The notes under the pieces are model-generated. The model had not been told where the DNA came from, made no database searches, and saw only the letters and a list, made by a program, of their open reading frames with translations. The translations under genes were made by a program, and so were the position numbers. From contig QJPP01000028.1 in NCBI GenBank assembly GCA_003996215.1, positions 62,001 through 126,000 of the forward strand: a stretch of 64,000 bases of DNA, read 5' to 3'. This DNA is from Jaltomata sinuosa (Eukaryota; Streptophyta; Magnoliopsida; Solanales; Solanaceae). Shown here piece after piece: positions 31,404 through 44,269 of this stretch (the stretch's first letter is position 1; the number at the start of each line of letters is the position of its first letter).

Positions 31404-33963
31404 AATCTTTCCTTGTCCTCAAGCAACTAAACAAGACTCTACTATCACAATTCTTAGGCCTTAGAAAACTAGGAAGTCGACAACAGTTATACGAGCACTT
31501 AGAAAGACATATTCCACAAGCTTACCCTCCCTTTATTTTAAAACATATGTGCACATTCAAAGTATATCAAGCTGACATCAAAGGATCAAAGACTGATATT
31601 ATGTTATTGACAGATGACTATGCATACACAAGTGATACACAACCTTTACAACTAGCAATTAGACAATGTCACTCTAGTGCCCTCACAATGAAAGAACGTC
31701 CCACAAATATTTGTTCAAGTAATAAAGGGACAATGTAGATAAGTACTCTCACACTCACAAAGAAGTTTAAATACTGTATGTACACATACCATAGGCTTAC
31801 CCTTATTTTCTATACTTCTGTTATTGAACGATCGGGTTAGGATCACTACCAAACTTTGTTCGACATGTAATGTAGGCTTGGAGACGGGTATAGTAGATTG
31901 AAATAAGTTTCTCAACCCTCCTTGAACACTACACTATTTCTCATTTTGTTTCTCAGCCCTTCTCTTCCCTTCCCTTCTTTTATTTTAACATAGCTTGGGT
32001 GTGGTACTATTCCTTCATATGATTATCTTTCTTTATTTATTATCTTGAAATTTTCTGGATTTTTTTTATTTTTTGGGTCAAGAGGATGGGTGACCTAAAC
32101 CCTCTTCCTCCGGTAAGAGCTATCTAACCTCTGTTGTCTTGATATAACCTAGTCTCACTCTTTTTCGTTTTCAAGCTTACCACACCCCTTTTTTTTTTCC
32201 AACTAGTTACTTCCCCCTCATACCAAACTTTTTGCTATATTTTCCCAAACATCAGCCACCCTCAACTTAGGAATTTTGCCTAAGTTAAGGTCTAGTATCC
32301 AAGGAGGGACTAGAGCCAAAACATGGATAAATTTTCAAAATGATAGGATGGCAGTTCGGCTAATAAAATGCAGTTTAAGCCTCAAAAATCAAAATATAGG
32401 AAATATGTACATCATTTGGTAGGACGTTTTAGGTCTGAGTGGGCTATAACAAAGAATGCCTGTGATCCTTTCCTAATCAAACTATCCTATGACATTAGCA
32501 AAACTAACCAGACAAGTTCTAGATTGTACAAACGACATAAGAACACAACAAGAATAACTCACACACACATGGCACGATATTTCATTAACAACTACTAATT
32601 ACTCAGTCAATATACTAGCTTAGTGACAGTCATCAGAATCAATAAACACAATGTCAAAAGATGAGCCTAACATGTCAACATATCAAAGGAATGGCACACA
32701 TTCAAAATTTTGGAGGGGTATCAATTTCATAAACACAAATGCTCCAGTTTTCCAAGTTGTTACAATTTTTAAACTTCTTAAGTCTTCCTATTTTCCTTCT
32801 ACCTATTTACAAAACAAAACACAAGCAGAAACACAAAACACAAACTATCTCAAAACATAAACACAAAATACAAATTATCTAAACATGCTAGTTCAACAAA
32901 AATAAACGTCGTTGAGAAAAGAACACAACAAGAAACACTCCAGGATAGACACGAAACAACTCCCACCCCACCAAGAAAGTTATGCGTCGTCCCTAATATA
33001 CTAAAAATATAACAAGACATAGGAGGTGAGAACTTACTTGTGGCACTTAAGAGTTGGTGTCTAGTGTCGAAGATGGGGCTGCAGGTGTAGCTCCTATGGT
33101 CTCAGTAGAATAAGAATCACCAATGATTAGAACACTCAAAGTATGGTCTAAAGAAGGTATTCCACTCTCAACTTCCAAGCTCAAGGAAGCTATAATATCT
33201 CTACCCCTTTGGGCGTCATCTCTAGAGCATCGTTGAGCTTCTCGCATATATTTTCTCTTTTTCTTTTATGCACTCCCCTTAGTGCCCATATCATCACTAT
33301 CATCCTCTAGCACTATATTTCTTATGTTATATACGGGTGAATCATCTATCAATCGCATAACGGGCCTCTCATCCGATGTAGCTGTATGCAAGTCCTCTAT
33401 AATATCATCAAACACGAGCAATGACCTAGCATGTAGTGCAACAATATCAAAACGAACCTTTGCATGCTCGGCAAGGATAAACCCAAGCTTTGGGGGTGTC
33501 ACAGCCTTCAGTCACTCATTCACCTGTATCTCTATTCCATCAATACATGAATTCACTTGCACTATAGCATCATGTACTAGGAAAGGGCAGTATCAATGGT
33601 CTTTTGAATAAAGGACTTTAGCTATATGCCAAAGATTTCCACCTGCTTCTCTGCTCGCTCAGCCTTTAAGGGAAGTAATTTAAATCTATCCCAAGTCAAG
33701 ACATAAGCAAAACTGGAGCTGGTGGATAGGATAAAATGGTAAGTGGGGCTTCCATAGGAGCTGTAGGAGTACCAATATCAGTGGATGGTACCTCAAATAG
33801 TATGGCAGCCGCCTCTCCTATAGGTGTTGGTGTCTTAAACTCCTCACTCTCCTCGGGTAGATCCTCTATAATTGTATCCCTTGAAGTAGAAGACTGTGTC
33901 TTACCCTTAGCAATAGGGTTCGACGCATCCCAAATCAGTGCAATATCCTAAACATGAGTGGCC
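31404..33963 (-). other. Internal 3' tail of the minus-strand Athila-type element
   Basis: Mostly noncoding, with landmarks such as 'CCACCCTCAACTTAGG' (about 32257) and 'CATAGGCTTACCCTT' (31790) that mirror the tails at 1450 and 13660. Minus frames at 33266-33502 (TPPKLGFILAEHAKVRFDIV...VLEDDSDDMG) and 33047-33247 (REAQRCSRDDAQRGRDIIAS...) are separated by one stop and may be the remains of one acidic retroelement protein; I do not recognise it. The element is cut at about 33964 by another LTR. Confidence 0.5.
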
Positions 33964-35784
33964 TGTTGTAATGACCTATTCCATCATTATTGAAATTTCC
34001 ATGATAAAATTAAAAAAATTAAATTTTTGTGATATGAACTTGTTTTGAATGATTATTGTGGTGTTTAATAAAGTGCAAAATAAAGTAAAGATAGAAAAGG
34101 TGGGGCTGACTAACTATCTCCACCGTAGTAGTCCTATTCCCACTATAGTGAACTCGCTACTCTGAGATGGTGACCGCTGCAACGAAGCTCACAAAACAAA
34201 ATACCAAGATTAAGTGTTTCAACCTTCAACTACTTTTCTAAAAAAGGCTCTCTCCTAAAAATGCCCTAGGGTTAATTCTAAGTTGAAATACTAAGAATAG
34301 AGAGGAAAAGCTCTCAAAAAATCATGGTTCCATCCTTCTTCTTGCATCTTCTCCATTAAGATTCCAAGATCGAGGGCAAGGAGCAAGGTAATATATAGTT
34401 TATGTCAGCAACTCGACATCGAGGTAGGTTATGGGTTAATGAGTAGTAGAATTTGATTAGCTAATTGCATATACTGTGTAGAATCAACAGAGACAACATG
34501 ATTAGGCCTTCTGGCATGGTGTTTGGGTGGATATTGCTTAAAATAAATGTGAAAAGGATTGCATGAGTAATTGTTAGGTATATATGTGAATGTAATGTTC
34601 ATGATGTGATTATTTGTGACTAAGTCTAATATGAATATATAGTATGTGTAAAATTGAACATGAACTCAGTTATTTGATATTAAGGGTGGGGAAGATTGAT
34701 AGAATTGGTGACCCTGTTGCGTGCATACTGTTGTTCGTATGTTGTTGGTGGTGATTATGTACTAGTGATTGTAATAATGAGTATGAATGAATAGAGAGGA
34801 GAATATAATTATATGACATAGTATAACCTGTAAATAAAAAGGGAAGTAACAGAAGGTTGCTCATATATTGAATGTGGACAATGGTCTAATAAATGGCTAA
34901 TGGTGTAGATTGTGTGGATGCAACAATAATATTAGTAAAGTATCTTCAGACCTAGAAATTGGATCCAGTGGTCCTCGGAACAATAATGGTTGTTGAGTAA
35001 TTTAGAGAAACTTATGGTATGTGGAGTCAAACTTAATATAGTCCCTTATATGTGTTCGAATTGATAGCATATTGGTTGGTCTTTGGCTTGGCATTGCTTG
35101 TGTGAATAAGATTAACTGTTGATGTTGGTCTTTAAAAGACTTATGATTATGCAGTAAACCATTATTGAATCTGTACTTGTGACATTATCCTAGGAGATGA
35201 TTAAAATGAGAACATACTGAGATATGCTGAGAGTGATAAAGAATATACATACTATTTAGTTGATTGAGTGGCTCAAGTCTAATGTGATCTTACAGATGAG
35301 TGGTTAGATGATGTGGAGTAGGTACCACGCCAATATGGTACATGGACCCTAGATTGTCCCTTGCAGGTCATAACTAGTTGGGCAGAAATAAGACTCTTTA
35401 GCATGTGTGTACAAATGAGTGTTTGAGTGAGTTTGGATATGGTTAGATTGATATTAGTGTGATAGAAAAACTATATGTCTGTGAGATTTTATGGATAGGA
35501 ATCCATGTTGTGTTATGACTGCATTATAATTGCAGGGTTTGTATCACTTAATATGTCTGTGTTGGTGACTTTTTTGTCCGTGATAGTTAACACCTGATAT
35601 GTCTAAAATTGAAGCTTACTTATTTGACTATGTTAATTGTTGGGTTATCCAGGTTAGTTTTTCCCTGTGGTTGTAAGGTTATCTTGGATTATGTGAATAG
35701 ATCTTAATTATTGGTTGAGTCCTTAGTTGACTTTTGTTCTGTAAACCAAGTTATGAGAATTGTGGTGCCTTGTTGCTTGGTCAA
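33964..35784 (+). repeat. Gypsy LTR, plus strand, truncated
   Basis: Starts near TGTTGTAATGACCTATTCCATC, closely resembling the start of the minus-strand LTR at 22868 (ACGACCTATTTCATC). Cassette at 34118-34195 with CCACCGTAGTAG, CCACTATAGTGAA and GTGACCGCTGC words. A 'CGACATCGAGGTAGGTTATGG' phrase lies at 34409. The right end is lost where another LTR begins at 35785. Confidence 0.55.
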
Positions 35785-37133
35785 TGTTGCGTCCTAACAC
35801 ACACGCAAGTGTATGCGATTGTACAAGTAATATAGGATTGAGAGTCCAGATATCGTACCCATAGGGACTTGTCGATTAACTATTTTACTAAATTAAACTA
35901 GTTCTAATTTATTTATTCAAGCATAAAAATCCAAAAATAAATTTACGATCAACTAATCTAGAAATAAAAAAGAAGAAGTTAACTAATGAACAATTAACCA
36001 AATAAAGAACAGATTTTCACATAATCATTGTGATGAAATTGATCTAGGATTATGGATTCACTAACAATCATGTTGAGTAAGCAATTTCATTGACTTGTTT
36101 GCTTATCTAATTGTTGATTTACTAGGTTGATGACATGATTATGGTCTTCTGAGCCTCTAATCGTCTATCCAGAATAGTCTCACAACTACATTATTGAGCG
36201 GGGATGTGATATACTATTCCAAATGAATTTATATGTCTTCCCATTTCATAACCAAGCAAGGCGTTCTAGGTATATTCCTATCCTAGATGCAAATCTACTC
36301 TTTCCGTTGTAAAGGAGAGATCTTGTTCTCTATATTCCTCGTTCTATCTTATTGATCCTTCTTCCGGGTTCACAATAAGATTATAAGTTTATTTTAGTGG
36401 CCGCGAAGATTAAAATAGTAAGTTCAAAAATATAAGAACAATTAATATGATAATCTTAAGAATCAAATCAAGAGTCTACTACAACAATCATGAAGCTACA
36501 ACAATCCTAGAACGAGAAGTTTAACTTCACATAAACATGGAGCAATTACAACTATTCATCCAAAAGAAAAACATATAAATAACTAATAAAGGAGAAGAAA
36601 AGCTAAAATCAATATTCTCCAACCTCTACGGCAGCTCCTACCTCTTCGTAAATCAAAAGTTTTTTTAAAAATTATTCTTATGGGACTATTTATAGACGTA
36701 GAAAAAAGTCTCAAATAAAATAACTGAATCCAACATGAATTGGGAAACCAAAACCCAATTGACGTGGGCTTTCTGTGGCGCGTCGCCCAGTAATTACGAC
36801 TGTAGCCGACTTTAATTATAATTGGGTCTTCAAATGTGTGCAAGTGTCAGCATGTATCATCAATTGAATTCCATTGAAACTTTGCCCCCTCATATATGAT
36901 ATGAATGTAATATTCACTTTAATCCATTAAGTTGTCTGCTTGATTTTCTTATATGATTTCTCGTTTTTAATTTATTTTAGCTCGAAATTTCTTCCTCTTC
37001 ACACTATTTTAATCCTACAAATAAAAATACCCAATATAAGAATAATTATAAAATCAATACTCAAAAACAATAATAAAAATACAAAATATAAGGCAAATAA
37101 TGATTAAATGTATGTAATTTTTTTCTCACATCA
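35785..37133 (-). repeat. 3' LTR of an Athila-like element, minus strand
   Basis: About 1349 bp. On the minus strand it starts TGATGTGAG just after a polypurine tract and ends GGACGCAACA. The end block reads 'AGTCCCTATGGGTACGATAT' (about 35850-35870). A GC-rich patch GGCGCGTCGCCCAG lies at 36777-36790. Left of 35785 there is no primer site, so it is a 3' or solo LTR rather than a 5' one. Confidence 0.6.
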
Positions 37134-37287
37134 CCACCCCACACTTAGACTTTTGCTCGTCCTCGAGCAAGCATTAAAGTTCATCTAAAACAATCAAACT
37201 AGGAATATCACCACTTTGATTGGTACAAATAATTAGGCCATGTAATAACTCAAAACATCAAGTATACTTCCTGATCATTATGCAAGT
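37134..37287 (-). other. Polypurine tract and 3' internal scrap
   Basis: Minus strand 'GAGGACGAGCAAAAGTCTAA' then GTGTGGGGTGG directly before the LTR start. This is the typical polypurine approach. The internal region is interrupted after ~150 bases by the LTR beginning at 37288. Confidence 0.65.
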
Positions 37288-37754
37288 GTCACGACCCAAT
37301 TTATTAGGTCATGATGGAGCCTACAACCCCTCAGCAGGCGAACAAATTCCCGTAGCCCAGAACGATTAGTAATGGGCTACTTCCTAATCGATATGCACAA
37401 TAAACAAAAATAAGCGGAAGTAAAATATAAATATAGACAAAGCGGAAGTAAAACCCTGAATATATACAAAATAAAACCACACCAACCCCAAGACTTGGTA
37501 TCGACAGTACAAAAGCTTAAGAGAATACAAGTGCTAGAAGTAACAAAATGATAAGTACGACTGTCTCCAAATATACAAAGAGTAACAATATAGAGGATGA
37601 GATGTGGTCAAGCCCCGACCGCCAGATGCTCACCCTAGTCTCGAAGATCTAAAAGCTGCATGAGTCTCCAATGTGATCAGCGGTGAAATCTCAACTAATA
37701 TCTGCACCAAAAAGATGCAGAAGTGTAGTATGAGCACCAATTGCTAAGCAACTG
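37288..37754 (-). repeat. Split Gypsy LTR, minus strand, left part
   Basis: Plus strand TGTCACGACCCAATTTATTA is the complement of the LTR end seen at 41182. It continues through the complement of the 'CCCATTACTAATCG' and 'CTCATACTACACTTCTGCATC' landmarks, then is interrupted by the element at 37755. It resumes at 50644. Combined length with the right part is about 3.45 kb. Confidence 0.8.
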
Positions 37755-40700
37755 TGTGATGACCCTTCCGGTCATCTTTGCGTTTACGCATTCATTATAT
37801 TGTTAGAGCTTTCCTGTAGCATCCCCAAGTCATTTATGGCTTGCTGGGACTGGTAGTTTGGTGCCCTGGTCGTTCGTTTGGTTATTTTGCCCTTTTTCCT
37901 GTTTTATAGCTTTAACTTAGAACATCGCTGACTTTAGTCAACATTCTTAGCTAACGTGCTCGGAATTGAATTCTGACAGTTTTGTTAGCTCCATAGCATT
38001 GAGTTTGGTCTAGCTGGGCCTTTAGTTAAGGCCTGAGAACTTATGGTGTGAGTTTTATATGGTTTTCTCTGTTTTCAGGCCATTTGGAGTTGAAAGTGTA
38101 ACTTTGTGTGGCTTTCGATGATCGGAGTGTCGGTTTCGAAATTCGACAATTCTATCAGCTCCAAAATGATGAGTTTGGGTTGAAAAGGTGGTTGGTTTGG
38201 GTTCCGGGTGAGCCAGACTCATTTCGAGCCTTTATGTTCCTTTTTGTTAGTGTTGAATTGGGTCAACATTTCTCCAAAACAAGCTCGTATAGAAGTTTCA
38301 TCTATTCCGTTGAGTACGGAACGTCGTTTACACTCTATTAGCATTATTAATTTTTGAATATCGGTTTCTGATTGTGCCTGGAATGCCCCGTGGAGTTTTC
38401 AAAAAGTTGCAGAAAATTGTTGCAGGCCAGGCCTTCAGTGCCATCGGCGCTGGCCCAGCACGATCGCACTCATGCCCATTTTGGCTGACCAGCGCGATAG
38501 TGCTGCATGGGCGCCGTTGGCACTGGCTAATTCCCAGCAACTATATATTTCTGTTATTTCATTTTTCTAGCATTTTGTCTGAATCTTTCTCTCTCTAAAG
38601 CACTTATACTCTCTACCAAATTGCTCCATATTAGTCTTGGCTTTTGGGAAATCAATTGTTCATCGATTATTCGTTATTCTTCGATTTTTGGTAAGCTTTC
38701 TTCCCTGATTTGCTTTCTTTTTGTTTTACATGAAAATCCACCACTGTTGCTCATATCCTAAGCTTGGGAATTTTTGGTAGTGGCTGCCTCCTAGCTCGTG
38801 CATGTTCGTGGGTTTGAAGAATTCTCCGTTTTGGCTTAAATTCTATCATTTTGGTGAGTAATTCCTTGCCTAATTTCTGGGTTTTAGTCTTAAAAATCCA
38901 TCTTCAAACCCCATTTTGAGCGGGCTATTTTGGCACCCTTCTCTTAGCCAATTGTGCTCAAATTTAGAGCATGCCTTCTTGGCATCGTGTTGGTCATCGC
39001 GCTCTTTTCCATTTTTGGTTTTGGGTTGTGGGCCCTGCGAGCCCATTTTTGACCCGGATTTTGATCCAGCTACAGTTGTAGCGATATGGCTATCGTTAGA
39101 CTCGTCTTAATGTATTATTGATGTTTGATAGTTTGACCATCATTTGGGATCTCTCGGAGTGATTCGTGATTAGACGTTTTGTTCGGGCAGCTTGTCATCG
39201 GATGACAAGTAGGTTACGGTCTAAACTCCCTAGACTTAGCATATATTGGATAAAATTGTATTAGCTGGCATCCTTGGGTTGGGTTATTAAGTTTGTACCA
39301 CAGACCCTGACCTCTTTTCCACGATTCACCCCCGTTTCTTTTCTTTGCTGTATGTAGTATTCTTAGTAGTTGATGTTATCACCCTTATGGTTCTGTGTGG
39401 CCTTGTTTTGACTCTGGAACATAGACAGTGGGTTATTCGGGGGTGCCCGTGAGTCCCGGGCATCTTTATCATGATATTATGCTGGCTATCTATGCTGTAG
39501 AGAGACTGTAGCCTGTGCAGGGCCGATAGGTTATTGTGGGCCGGGGGTCACTATTGTGATTGTGTATGCCATTCTCCATGCATATATATATAGGGTATTT
39601 CTTCTAGATTTTACTATGGTTTTGACTTCGGACCTACTGGTACTGATTTTCTAAACTTTGCATGGTCCATGGGGCTTGTTTTTGGTAAAAATGATCTAAA
39701 GGGGGATTGGTAATGTTTTGATGGGTCTTCTTGGGGTAAGGAAGTTTTAAAGGATATTTTCTCACTAGTTCCACTTATACTGGAGTCGACGGGGTCGAGT
39801 ACTAGACATACTTACTACAGCTTCCGGGGTGATGCTCGACTAGGCGGGGCCGTGTGCTAGAACTATTGGACTTACTATTTTAGACCTGGATACCTTCCAG
39901 GCAGCTCTACTTGGGGGTTGATTTGAGATTCCGGGGCTTATAGAATGTTGGTCAGGGGCCTCCATGGACCTTGCCATTCCGGACCAGAGGCTGCGAGCTA
40001 CGGGTGCCAGGGGGGGGTATACGGTGTAGTAGGGGTATACGAGTGTGACCTTCCGTGGATTCTGTATACTAGGCCTTATGGATTGCTGGAAGCGGGTAAC
40101 ATGCGGTACTTCTATCACTCTTGACTTAGCATGGAATCATATTATTCATCTGTGTGAGGTACCATCCTTATTTGCTGTTTGTTGATTGTACGCTCCGGTA
40201 GTATGGGATGCCGGAGGGTTTTGTTTTCACTATTTACCCGGTTTTATGGGCGGCCGAGGGACTATAGATATACTTTGTTACTTATCATGATACTATCCCT
40301 TGTCTTGGTTACAATTTTGAGATATTATTCTACAACATTGTTAGTTCTGGTTTTGAGAGCGACATGATTAGTTTGGGTATTGATTCCTGTTTTCCAAGCA
40401 TGTCTATCTTTACTCTTCTCTCTCATCCCTCATACTTAAGGTTACTGGTATATCGTCCACTTTTTAAACTAATTATGTATATATTATTATTGCAAGGATC
40501 CCAGGTGCGTTATTCCTTGCTTACACCGGTGCCTATTGCGTATACATATTCTACTTGCTAGCCTTGTATGTTGTTCTGTTGACTTCCCTCTGGGCTAGTT
40601 CCTGTGTACTTTTCATTGACTTTTGTGACTACGTACTTCTATTCTGTCTGTTACTATGCTTTTATCTTATATGTTCCCAGTCAGCTTATGATACCTACTG

Positions 40701-41182
40701 GGTACCTTATGCTTTGCATTTGGTGCTCATACTACACTCTGCATCTTCTGGTGCAGATCTTAGTGTGGGCCATCATCGTTAGCTCGTGGAGACTCGTGCA
40801 AGGAGCTGCTTTTGGTGATATTTTGGACTGAGGGTGAGTTCTTGGCGACCGGAGCTTGACTTTAGTTTGTCTTTTGTATATTTGTACTCTCTTAGCTTCG
40901 GAGACATGATGTATATATTATTTTGGACCCTTGTACTCCTTATGTAGATCTGGATCTTATACGCTATTATACCAGGTTTTGGATTTGGCTTAGCTTCCGC
41001 ACTATATATATTATTCCTATTATCTCTTGTCTTCATCTTGTACCCTTGCTTCCGCTTATTAAACTGTTCTCCCATTTTGATTGGTAGACAGTACTCCATT
41101 ACTGATCGTTCCAGGCTACGAGGATTGGTTTGCCTACTAGGGGTCGTAGGTTCCATCATGAACGAGAAATTGGGTCGTGACA
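37755..41182 (+). repeat. 5' LTR of the Gypsy element
   Basis: 3428 bp, TGTGATGACCC to GGGTCGTGACA. A GC-rich cassette at 38425-38530 contains CATCGGCGCTGGCCCAGCAC, CGATCGCAC and GGGCGCCGTTGGCACTGGC words. Very long for a plant LTR. A duplicate of the same family is the solo LTR at 26045-29229. Confidence 0.9.
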
Positions 41183-41185
41183 ACT

Positions 41186-41197
41186 TGGTATCAGAGC
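41186..41197 (+). other. Primer binding site, initiator tRNA-Met
   Basis: TGGTATCAGAGC, three bases after the LTR end (GACA-ACT-TGG), followed by CCTAGG. Confidence 0.9.
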
Positions 41198-41296
41198 CCT
41201 AGGTTCACCGGTGTCATTGGTATAAGAGCCAATGTCTAGCAGAGTCCTGCGGATCAGGGAGAAGACATCCGTACTCAATCCTTGGGAGGCTATAAT

Positions 41297-42141
41297 CACA
41301 ACAACAACAACAACAACAACATACCCAGTGTATTCCCACAACACGGGGTCTTGGGAGGGTAGAGTGTACGCAGTCTGTACCACTACCTCAGAGGTGAGGT
41401 AGAGAGGCTGTTTCCGATAGACCCCCGGCTCAAGATAAAAATAGTCTAAAAATAGGCTAAAAAGGACGTAACAAAGATACAGGATAAAATAACATGATAA
41501 AGCTACCAGAGACGATAGGAAGTAATATGTAGTAACAAACAACAAACAGAAACAGAGCACTGCCACAAAATACTACTACGTGGAATCTAAGAACAAGAAA
41601 CTATAAGCGTAGCACTACAATTACTAGTCGGGACAACAAGGAAAAAAAACACTCCTACCTACTAGCTTACACACACTTCTACCTACTACTCTTCTACCCT
41701 AATCCGTGTCCTCCACACCTTCCTAACTAGGTTCATGTCCTCGGTAAGCTGAAACTATGCCATGTCCTTTCGAATCACCTCTCCCTAATACTTTTTCGGT
41801 CTACCTCGTCCTCTCCTGTAACCATCCATAGCCAACCTCTCACACCTCCACACTGGAGCATCCGTGCCTCTCCTCCTCACATGTCCGAACCATCTCAACC
41901 TCGCTTCTCGCATCTTATCTTCCACCGACACCACACCCACCTTATTCCAGATATCCTCATTCCTAATCCTATCTTTCCTAGTAAACCCGCACATCCATCG
42001 CAACATCCTCATCTCTGCCACCTTCATCTTTTGAATATGGGAGTTCTTTACTGGCCAACAATCTACTCCATACAACAAAGCTGGTCGAACCACCACTTTG
42101 TAGAATTTGCCTTTAAGTTTAGTAGGCACCTTCTTATGACA
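41297..42141 (-). mobile_element. RTE LINE copy, heavily 5'-truncated, nested in Gypsy leader
   Basis: The minus strand carries the C-terminal end of the RTE protein: VPTKLKGKFYKVVVRPALLY, WPVKNSHIQKMKVAEMRMLR and EARLRWFGHVRRRGTDAPVW, open from 42129 to 41785. The 3' UTR and a (TTG)n tail (CAA repeat from about 41298) follow. Same 3' UTR as the copy at 16271. It splits the stretch between the primer site and gag. The flanks GGCTATAATCA and CATCTTAGG show no clear duplication. Confidence 0.85.
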
Positions 42142-42237
42142 TCTTAGGAAAAATTAGACTTTTCTAGTTTCTATCTCGTGCGTGGTATCCTAGAAGGTTT
42201 ATGGAAATCTCACTTATTCTGGTTCACTCTTCTGTAG

Positions 42238-43640
42238 ATGGTTCGTAGGAGATCTTTAGCTTCTGGCGGAGGAGAGCCTCCTGCCCCTGTACCTCCGATT
42301 CCAGCTAAGGGCCGGGGTGGTTGCAAGGGTAGAGGTAGGGGTCGTGTATGCCCCAGATCAGCGACACTTGGTAGAACTGCTAGAGTTGAGGTGGAGCCCG
42401 AGTATGACTATGAGCCAGAGTTTGCTCCAAAGCAGCAACATGTGGACTCGGGTGTAGCCCAGTTACCACCAGCTCCAGTACCAGTTCTAGCATCTGTGAC
42501 AGCTTCAACCCTAGCTCAATCTTCGGATATTAGGGGTTTACTAGTTCAACTATTGGGTATGATTGGAGAAAGATCGTCGGAGGTAGCACATACACCCTCT
42601 CGGGGGCAGCCCTGGGTGTTCAGAGTTTAGGAGCGCAACCTGCTACTGCGGCTCCCCGTGCTGATATTGTTCTGATTCTTTCAGTTGCACAGCCTCTTGC
42701 TCTTCGCCCAACTATGACAGATGAGGAGCAGAAGGCTTTGGCTAGGTTCTTGATATTGTCACCATTGAGGTTTGCTGGTACATCAGGTCAGGACCCACAT
42801 GACTTCATTATTACAAGTGAGGAGATGTTGCACCATCTGGGATTGTTGGAGACTCACGGAGTTGGTTACACCACATATCAGCTGGAGGGTCCAGCGAAGC
42901 TATGGTGAAGGGCTCAGGTTACTTGCAGATCTTCTACATTGCCTCCTTTGACCTGGTCTGAGTTCTATGAGGTCTTTATGGCCAAGTTGCTGCCTTAGAG
43001 TGATGATGAGCGGCACATGGAGTAGTTTACTCAGCTTATGTATGATTATATGACTGTCTCAGAGTATGAGACCCGTTTTCACCAGCTAACACCATTTGGA
43101 GCTATGATCATTCCTACCGAGGCAGATAGCATTCACAGATTAATATGGGGTTTGAGGCCAGAGATTAGGCAGCCAGCTGAGATTTTTGTTGCCAGTGGTC
43201 GGTCATTTCAGGATATCACAGACTATGCTCGTACTGTGGAAGACTTACATCGACATGATCAGGGGGCCAGAGATGAGAGGCCTCGACATCAGGGTGGCTA
43301 CAGTGGTTCCAGACACGGTGGTAGAGCTTCAAGCCAGTGGGGCCTGGGTTATCAGCCACAAAAACATCAGGGTCAGACCAGTCAATCGGTTCAGGCATCA
43401 CTTCAGGTTCTCAGTTTAAGCAGGGTCAGAGCAGTCAGCATGGTCCCAGTTATTAGTCAGCGAGAGGTACTGCTTTTGGGGCATCATGTCGAGGTGGCCA
43501 CATAGGTTAAATGGGTATGTCTCGATAGGGTGGGCCGTCAGGGCCATTCTATGAGTGTGGAGTCAGCAGTCACTTTGCCCGAGATTGCCCCGAATGGGGT
43601 ACAGTTCAACCTATTCGCTCTGTTCAGCCATCGACTTGAG
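42238..43640 (+). pseudogene. gag: Gag of the Gypsy element, broken
   Basis: Starts MVRRRSLASGGGEPPAPVPP with a KGRGGCKGRGRGR block. After a frameshift between 42630 and 42714 the gag core reads MTDEEQKALARFLILSPLRF, FAGTSGQDPHDF, then MTVSEYETRFHQLTPFGAM and GLRPEIRQPAEIFVASGRSF. In-frame stops at 42906 (TGA at a Trp site) and within 42990-43025 (TAG at probable Gln sites) fit C-to-T change. The zinc knuckle near 43548-43590 reads F-Y-E-C-G-V-S-S-H-F-A-R-D-C: its first Cys is lost. Gag would form the particle; this copy cannot. Confidence 0.8.
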
Positions 43641-43789
43641 AAGGTGATGGTTAGGGTAGAGGTGGTGCTCTGCATGGCAAAACAGGTGGTAGGGATAACA
43701 GTCGGGTAGGTGGAGGTCATCTTCAGTTCTATGCGGTCCCTGGGAGACCGGAGGCATAAGCCTCGAATGCTGTGATAACAAGTACAATT

Positions 43790-44200
43790 TATGTATGCCA
43801 TCAGTCTGCTATGGCTTTATTTGATCCTGGATCCACTTGTTCATATGTATCTGCCTACTTTTTTCCTTGTTCAGGGTTGGCTAGTGAGCCATTATCTATT
43901 CCTTCTTCTGTTTTGACCCCAGTAGGAGATTCTTTAGTAGTGGATTGAATTATGAGATCTTGTGTGATATCTGTTGGTGATTTGGAGACTTGGGGTGATT
44001 TGATGATCCTTGATATGTTAGATTTTGATGTGATATTGGGCATGGACTGGTTATCCCCTCACCGTGCAGTTTTAGATTGTTATGCCAAGACCGTTACCAT
44101 ATCCATGCCCGGTGTATCCCCAGTTGTATGGAAGGGTTCTGTTAACCATGCACTGTCTGGGATCATCTATTGTCTTTGAGCTAGGAACTTTATTTCCCAT
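43790..44200 (+). pseudogene. Aspartic protease of the Gypsy element, broken
   Basis: LFDPGSTCSYVSAYF holds the active-site loop (D at 43823-43825, in the D-P-G-S form frequent in this lineage). Further on come a TGA stop at 43946, RSCVISVGDLETWGDLMILD, and DMLDFDVILGMDWLSPHRAV, the standard end of the protease domain. Frame changes precede it. Confidence 0.75.
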
Positions 44201-44269
44201 GGGTGTCTAGCTTATCTAGTATATGTACGAGATGCTAGTGCTGACCCTTCGTCTCCTGAGTCTGTTCCT

